Source of the DNA: an uncultured Clostridia bacterium
GTDB lineage: Bacteria; Bacillota; Clostridia; Oscillospirales; Ruminococcaceae
Direction: 5' to 3'
Assembly: GCA_947302065.1 (NCBI GenBank)
Contig: CAMYUO010000030.1
Coordinates: 1-10,166 of the forward strand
Length of the DNA: 10,166 nt
Under the pieces are notes generated by a model, which worked only from the letters and a program-made list of their open reading frames with translations, searched no databases and was not told the DNA's origin. This document shows positions 6,312 to 10,166 of this stretch, piece by piece (position 1 is the stretch's first letter; each line of letters begins with the position of its first letter). Both the position numbers and the translations under genes were made by a program.

Positions 6312-7631
6312 TTAGTCTTCTTCGTCGTATGACGGCTTTTTCTTGGCGAACAGTCCGCCCGACTTTTTCTTTCCGCCGCCGAGTGTCAGCGTGAAGATCC
6401 TGTCGCTCATGAATATTCTTAGTGCAAGGAACATACATACGCACAGCAGTACGAACTGATATGCAAGTCCGATGAAATACGTTGTATAGTCGCCGAACAT
6501 TACGTTCTGGTTTGCGATGAACGAATGAGTGAACGGGATTATCATTGTTACATACTTGATGATCGGTGATGCGGTCTTAACGTCGATGAACATTGTCACG
6601 AAGTAAGGCACCATTGCGAGCATCATTATCGGCATCTGGAGCGTTTGTGCGCTCTTTGCGTCCTTTGCGAGCGCGCCGAGGACGATAGATATCGAAAGCA
6701 CGATGAGAATGGTCAGGAACATCTGGATACCAACGAGCACATAGTCTCCTGCGCTGAGTGAAAGACCGAGCTTTTTGAGCGCATCTACGTTCTGGTCGCT
6801 GGCAGCGCCGCCTGTGATACCGTCCATCATCTTATTCATACCGTACATATAAGCGGCAGCCTGCAGAGCTGCGACGATAGCGGCAGAGATCATCTTTGCG
6901 GAGATGACAGAGAGTCTTGAAACAGGTGACGAAAGCAGTGTTTCAAGTGTTTTATCGAGTTTCTCGGTAGAGATAGCGTTCATTATCATCTGTGATGTAT
7001 ACATGATGAGAAGGAACATAACGATCGGGATAAACATTGACTGCGAGCTCATAAGGCTTGCGACTGTTGAGCTTGCGATCTGATCCTGTTTATCGGAGAC
7101 TACGGTGTACTCTTCAAGCTCGATAGGCTGTTCGAGCTGGTCACGGGTAGCCTGATCAAGATTGCTCTGTGCATAGATGGTATACTTGATACCCTTTTCG
7201 AGAGCTGTCAGTGCGTTCTTTGAGCCCTGGTTAACGTTTGAGAAGGTAGCGATAGATGTCATTTTCTGAGCAAACTTAACGGTTGCTGTCTTATGCTGTG
7301 CTACCTGCTCGGTGAAGCCCTTTGGAATGATGATGACGTTCTTGCAGTCAACATCGTCAAGCTCTTTTGAATAGTCATCAGACTTGATCTCGACCCTTTT
7401 GACCTCGGTATTCTCGTCTTTGTCTATGGCGTCGATCATAGCCTTTGTAAAATCGGTCTGATCCTGGTCGCAGATGGTGATGGTCTTTGCATCTTCCTGA
7501 ATCTCGCCGACCGCCTTTGACATTGCCTTGCCTGCTAAGATCAGTACAATTATCATAAGCAACATTGTAATGATGGTCGTCGGGCTGAGCATTTCTTTAA
7601 GTTCTTTTTTCAGCAGTATCGAGAATTTCAA
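6312..7631 (-). CDS. ABC-2 type exporter permease (NatB/ABC2_membrane_3-like)
   Basis: This 439-residue integral membrane subunit pairs with the ATPase gene immediately upstream. It has a first membrane segment near 17-34, a large extracytoplasmic loop (about 35-198), then a cluster of segments near 199-219, 245-264, 298-320, 332-352, 357-375 and 383-406. The cytoplasmic motif EKLDKTLETLLSSPVS (223-238) is the classic ABC-2 coupling signature (EK-TLE-LL-P-S), as in NatB-type permeases. The C-terminus has two lysine clusters and ends YDEED. The start is TTG at 7631, overlapping the ATPase stop as TTGA, with AGGTGG about 10 bases upstream; translation is therefore probably coupled. Substrate is unknown: relatives export sodium, antibiotics, peptides or lipids, and nothing here decides among these. 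Confidence 0.9.
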   Translation of the reverse strand: MKFSILLKKELKEMLSPTTIITMLLMIIVLILAGKAMSKAVGEIQEDAKTITICDQDQTDFTKAMIDAIDKDENTEVKRVEIKSDDYSKELDDVDCKNVIIIPKGFTEQVAQHKTATVKFAQKMTSIATFSNVNQGSKNALTALEKGIKYTIYAQSNLDQATRDQLEQPIELEEYTVVSDKQDQIASSTVASLMSSQSMFIPIVMFLLIMYTSQMIMNAISTEKLDKTLETLLSSPVSRLSVISAKMISAAIVAALQAAAYMYGMNKMMDGITGGAASDQNVDALKKLGLSLSAGDYVLVGIQMFLTILIVLSISIVLGALAKDAKSAQTLQMPIMMLAMVPYFVTMFIDVKTASPIIKYVTMIIPFTHSFIANQNVMFGDYTTYFIGLAYQFVLLCVCMFLALRIFMSDRIFTLTLGGGKKKSGGLFAKKKPSYDEED

Positions 7632-8359
7632 TGTACGGTCACCACCTTTTCAAATACTTCTTCAAGGTTGTTTACGCCGTACTTAGCGACAAGCTCCCTG
7701 GAAGGTCCGACTTCGAGAAGGTGACCCTTTGAGATGATGCCGACTCTGTCGGATACATACTCGATCTCGAGCATATTATGTGACGAGAGCAAAAAGCTCA
7801 TTCCGTCAGCGGCAAGCTTTTTGATGATCCTTCTGATCTCGAGGGCGTTGATGATATCAAGACCCGAGGTAGGTTCATCGAGGATAGCGAGTGACGGCTT
7901 TGACATGATAGCTCTTGCCAGCAGCAGTCTTCTCTGCATACCTCTTGAATAGTTTGAGATCTTATCGTTGAGTCTGTCGCCGAGCTCGCAGATATCACTG
8001 CCTCTCTTTACAAACTCCTCAATATCACTTTTCTGCTTTGCGTAGATGCTTGCCATGAATCTGAGGTACTCGATACCTCTCATGGTCTTATAAGCACCTG
8101 CTTCGTCGGGCAGATATGTGATACATTCTCTTACTTTTTCAGGCTCGGTGAGAATGCTGTGACCGTCAACGACCGCATCTCCCTCTGTTGCTTTGAGCAA
8201 CGTGGAGATCATTCTGATCGTAGTTGTTTTGCCTGCGCCGTTTGGTCCGATAAGTGCGAATATCTCGCCCTTATGCACCTGAAAGGTGACGTCTTCGGAA
8301 GCGTACACGCCTTTTTTGTACTGCTTGGAGAGTCCCTTTACGTCTAAAACGACATCCAT
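7628..8359 (-). CDS. ABC transporter ATPase (NatA/CcmA-like)
   Basis: This is the 243-residue nucleotide-binding subunit of the exporter encoded with the next gene. Motifs in order: Walker A GPNGAGKT (38-45), a Q-loop region YLPDEAGAY with Asp85 where Gln or Glu is usual, signature YSRGMQ (137-142, in place of LSGGQ, common in this subfamily), Walker B LAILDEP (157-163), D-loop SGLD (165-168) and the switch His194 in SSHNM. All catalytic residues are present, so it should be active. The start at 8359 follows GGGGGAG with about 5 bases of spacing. It is first in a two-gene operon and overlaps the permease start by 4 bases. The length is typical for the stand-alone NatA-like class. Substrate cannot be assigned. 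Confidence 0.95.
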   Translation of the reverse strand: MDVVLDVKGLSKQYKKGVYASEDVTFQVHKGEIFALIGPNGAGKTTTIRMISTLLKATEGDAVVDGHSILTEPEKVRECITYLPDEAGAYKTMRGIEYLRFMASIYAKQKSDIEEFVKRGSDICELGDRLNDKISNYSRGMQRRLLLARAIMSKPSLAILDEPTSGLDIINALEIRRIIKKLAADGMSFLLSSHNMLEIEYVSDRVGIISKGHLLEVGPSRELVAKYGVNNLEEVFEKVVTVH

Positions 8360-8407
8360 TTTTTCTCCCCCTTATGTTTTGTTATTGGTCATTACATACC
8401 ATTTAAC

Positions 8408-8436
8408 ATTATATCAGTTTTCACGTATCAAGTCAA
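8408..8436 (-). promoter_or_regulatory. Sigma-A promoter of the ABC exporter operon
   Basis: On the minus strand, TTGACT (8436 to 8431) and TATAAT (8413 to 8408) have a 17-base spacer. The expected start is near 8401, with a leader of about 40 bases. It is back-to-back with the promoter at 8479-8507 with about 40 bases between the two -35 boxes. No operator was recognised. Many exporters of this type are preceded by a GntR-family regulator gene; none is present here. Confidence 0.85.
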
Positions 8437-8478
8437 GCGTGATTGTTTGAATTTTTGAGCTGCAAAGGCTTATGGCTA

Positions 8479-8507
8479 TTGCCAAAACGGAAAAAGTATG
8501 GTATAAT
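8479..8507 (+). promoter_or_regulatory. Sigma-A promoter of the DUF4261/lipoprotein operon
   Basis: TTGCCA (8479-8484) and TATAAT (8502-8507) have a 17-base spacer, plus a TG extended -10 (8499-8500). Transcription would start near 8514, leaving a short leader of about 26 bases before the ATG. Confidence 0.85.
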
Positions 8508-8539
8508 AACGAGGATATTAAATTTTTGGAGGAATAAAC

Positions 8540-9352
8540 ATGGCAATAATGATGACCAATTCAGATAACAACGAGAACGCAGAGAACTTTGAGAATGAAA
8601 ACTCTGAGGGCAAGGGCAACGTTCTTGCGGGCTTTGTGCTGTTCAAAGATGCAAATATGGACTGGGCACGCTTCAAGAAAAATCTTGAGGACGACTGGGA
8701 CATAACTTTTGATGACGAGATAGAGAACGGCGCTGTTGTATTTACGGTAGACGACATGACAGTTGCCTGCTCGCTTCTGCCGTCGCCTGTGCCGAACAAG
8801 GAGGCAGAGGAGGCTGCAAAGCGCAACATACTGTGGAAAGACGGTGCGGAGGCTGTTGCAAAGCACGGTGCGCACATGGTAGTTGCGGTCATGAACAAGT
8901 TTGATGCGCTCGACCAGCAGGAGTTGCTGGCAAAGGTAGCGTGCAGTCTGCTCAAGCTTGACAATGCTATCGGCATTTACAAGGCGCCGACCGTTTACGA
9001 GAAAGAGTTTTACATCAACTTTGCAAAGACTATCGACGAGGGTGAGATCCCTGTGCCGATATACATATTTGTTGGAATGTATGCAGAGGACACCAAGGAA
9101 GGCGAGAAGCAGAGGATATCGGCTTTCACATCGGGTATGAGCGTATTCGGCAAGCTCGAAATGGAAGTCATCGGAACAGGGCTTGATCCTAACGGGCTGC
9201 TCGGATTTATGTACACGATATGCGAGTATGTCATCAGCGAGGACGTGACGCTGCAGGACGGCGAGACTATCGGTTTCTCAGAGAACGACAAGATACCTAT
9301 CCACATCAGTCAGGGTGCTGCAGTTCCGGGACAGACGATAAAGCTGGGCTGA
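8540..9352 (+). CDS. DUF4261 domain-containing protein
   Basis: This is a 270-residue soluble protein with no signal peptide or membrane segment. From memory it fits the DUF4261 family, whose function is unknown. Matching features are KHGAHMVVAVMN (108-119), the conserved-looking LLKLDNAIGIYKAPTVY (137-153) and the closing GETIGFSENDKIPIHISQG (241-259). Residues 7-22 are Asn/Glu-rich and probably disordered. GGAGG at 8528-8532 with 7 bases of spacing fixes the first ATG, although in-frame ATGs at codons 4 and 5 follow. It is the first gene of a pair: the lipoprotein gene begins 23 bases after its stop. Base composition matches its neighbours, with no sign of transfer. The family is sometimes discussed near secretion or immunity-like loci, but nothing in this window supports such a role. 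Confidence 0.8.
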   Translation: MAIMMTNSDNNENAENFENENSEGKGNVLAGFVLFKDANMDWARFKKNLEDDWDITFDDEIENGAVVFTVDDMTVACSLLPSPVPNKEAEEAAKRNILWKDGAEAVAKHGAHMVVAVMNKFDALDQQELLAKVACSLLKLDNAIGIYKAPTVYEKEFYINFAKTIDEGEIPVPIYIFVGMYAEDTKEGEKQRISAFTSGMSVFGKLEMEVIGTGLDPNGLLGFMYTICEYVISEDVTLQDGETIGFSENDKIPIHISQGAAVPGQTIKLG

Positions 9353-9375
9353 CAGAGATAAAAGGGAGATACATT

Positions 9376-9981
9376 ATGAAGAGGGTAGTTATACTGCTGT
9401 GTGCAGTTGTTATGTGCGTGATGTGCTGTTCCTGCGACCTTTTCGTGAAGGACAGAAAAAACAAGGATAAAAGAGGCGACCTCGGAAAGATCATCGGTCT
9501 GGGCTCGGGCGGCTCAACTGTTATCACGGGTATCCAGCTTGAACATCAGGCAGCGTGGCGTGACGATCCCGAGATAGATGAGATAGTCAAAAACCACGGC
9601 TTTTCAGACACGAGCGAATACTATGAGTTTGAGCTGAATGAGTGCTTTGAGGTATATCTGAAAGCATCGACGAGAGATACTTTCACTAGCTTTGTAGTGA
9701 AATATGATGAGGACAAGGACTATAAGAACATCACCGAGGACGAGATAAAAAGCATCTGTCTTTTCCGTGGCCTTGAGGACAACGAGCCTGACGAGAGCAA
9801 CTACGGAGATATGGGCGGATTGAGTGTTGACCAGGAAAAAGGCGGATCGACAGGTATATATGCGGTCGTTATCTTCCGTTTCGGCAAGCCCGAGGCAATG
9901 ATAAAGATAAGGATAGTGCCGAGCACTGCTCCGTCGGCGTCAGCTGTTGCAAAAGAGCTGGAAAAAGAGAAAAATCAATAA
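9376..9981 (+). CDS. Small putative lipoprotein, function unknown
   Basis: This 201-residue protein starts at the ATG preceded by AAAGGGAG (9361-9368) with 7 bases of spacing. An in-frame extension upstream overlaps the DUF4261 gene and has no ribosome binding site. The N-terminus is a short signal peptide (Lys-Arg, then a hydrophobic stretch) ending at Ser19-Cys20, a lipoprotein cleavage site without the usual Leu at -3. The signal is crowded with Cys (9, 14, 17, 18, 20). A basic linker (25-33) and Gly-rich stretch (41-47) precede a mixed acidic alpha/beta domain (about 52-181), including EYYEFELNECFEVYLKAS (81-98) and IYAVVIFRFGKPEAMIKIRI (161-180). I do not recognise the family. It is co-transcribed with the DUF4261 gene, so a shared process is possible but unproven. 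Confidence 0.8.
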   Translation: MKRVVILLCAVVMCVMCCSCDLFVKDRKNKDKRGDLGKIIGLGSGGSTVITGIQLEHQAAWRDDPEIDEIVKNHGFSDTSEYYEFELNECFEVYLKASTRDTFTSFVVKYDEDKDYKNITEDEIKSICLFRGLEDNEPDESNYGDMGGLSVDQEKGGSTGIYAVVIFRFGKPEAMIKIRIVPSTAPSASAVAKELEKEKNQ

Positions 9982-9984
9982 AAC

Positions 9985-10023
9985 AAATAAAACTGCTTTG
10001 GAAATTTCCAAGGCAGTTTTTTT
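9985..10023 (+). terminator. Intrinsic terminator of the DUF4261/lipoprotein operon
   Basis: The stem pairs 9991-10003 with 10006-10018 (13 positions, one G-T pair), with the tip formed by the palindrome GGAAATTTCC. It is followed by a run of seven T (10017-10023). The stop codon is about 10 bases upstream of the stem. It is strong and unambiguous. Confidence 0.92.
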
Positions 10024-10053
10024 GGTCGATGTGGTGTGTGGTAACTATATTGG

Positions 10054-10166
10054 TGTACTGATGGGAGAGTTCTCTTGGGAAGTGCTGTTTTCCATACTCT
10101 CTTAGACTTTTAGTCAATTTAAGCCATATGGGTCTTGTGCCCATATGGCTTAAATTCATTAAGAGG
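10054..10166. repeat. Partial second copy of the intergenic element, cut by the window edge
   Basis: Read on the plus strand, this segment resembles the right end of the 5933-6220 element read on its minus strand. CTCTTGGGAAG (10072-10082) lines up with CTCTTGAAAAG, ATACTCTCT (10094-10102) is identical to the complement of 6173-6181, and ACTTTTAGTCAATTT aligns with the reverse complement of the 6156-6169 region. The two copies are therefore inverted relative to each other. The inner part differs and continues beyond 10166. No gene is seen between 9982 and 10166. Confidence 0.45.
10116..10156. repeat. 17-bp perfect hairpin at the window end
   Basis: Positions 10116-10132 pair perfectly with 10140-10156 around a 7-base loop (TCTTGTG). 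The stem contains GCCATATGGG and its complement. No T-run follows within the window, so it is not a clear terminator. It occupies the place in this repeat copy that the interrupted hairpin 6107-6158 occupies in the other. Confidence 0.8.

Noticed and set aside
7830..7900. Asp in the Q-loop of the ABC ATPase considered as an inactivating change
   Set aside because: NatA-like exporters often carry an acidic residue there (YLPE/YLPD), and all other catalytic motifs are intact. The position itself lies near 8105, not in the Walker B region.
9220..9375. Upstream extension of the lipoprotein into the DUF4261 gene
   Set aside because: It would bury the signal peptide inside the protein and lacks a ribosome binding site; AAAGGGAG points to the ATG at 9376.

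Overview
The window looks like chromosomal DNA of a Gram-positive, Ruminococcus-like Clostridia (Oscillospiraceae/Ruminococcaceae type). This is inferred from GGAGG and AAGGGG ribosome binding sites, near-consensus sigma-A promoters, T-tailed intrinsic terminators, occasional TTG starts, moderate G+C and the gene families present. No species can be named from the sequence alone. There are seven convincing protein genes and no rRNA, tRNA, CRISPR array or transposase gene.

Left part (1-3050, all on the minus strand). A Bax inhibitor-1/YccA-type membrane protein (121-1197) carries an uncharged Asn/Gln/Gly/Tyr-rich, prion-like N-terminal tail of about 92 residues. It has its own promoter, and its leader is predicted to form two hairpins. 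Upstream of it, two terminators in series close a MoxR-like AAA+ ATPase gene (1518-3050), which has a textbook TTGACA-N17-TATAAT promoter.

Centre (3051-6311). A 489-base divergent intergenic region separates the ATPase from a plus-strand 791-residue surface protein (3540-5915). That protein has one N-terminal membrane anchor, thrombospondin type 3-like calcium-binding repeats, a beta-rich domain, a von Willebrand factor A domain with intact metal-site residues, and a C-terminal part that resembles a papain/C39-like fold whose expected catalytic Cys appears to be Asp. Behind it lies a roughly 290-base intergenic element (about 5933-6220). It has imperfect terminal inverted repeats and five internal stem-loops, the first of which serves as the gene's terminator.

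Right part (6312-10166). A translationally coupled minus-strand pair encodes an ABC-2 type exporter (ATPase 7628-8359, permease 6312-7631). Divergent from it, a plus-strand pair encodes a DUF4261-like cytoplasmic protein (8540-9352) and a small lipoprotein (9376-9981), followed by a strong terminator. The last 110 bases hold the end of what looks like a second, inverted copy of the central element, cut off by the window edge, with a different 17-bp hairpin at the corresponding place.

Most genes are ordinary housekeeping or envelope functions. The parts that deserve a second look are the prion-like tail, the calcium-repeat/VWA/degenerate-peptidase surface protein sitting divergently from a MoxR-like ATPase, and the hairpin-rich repeat element family.
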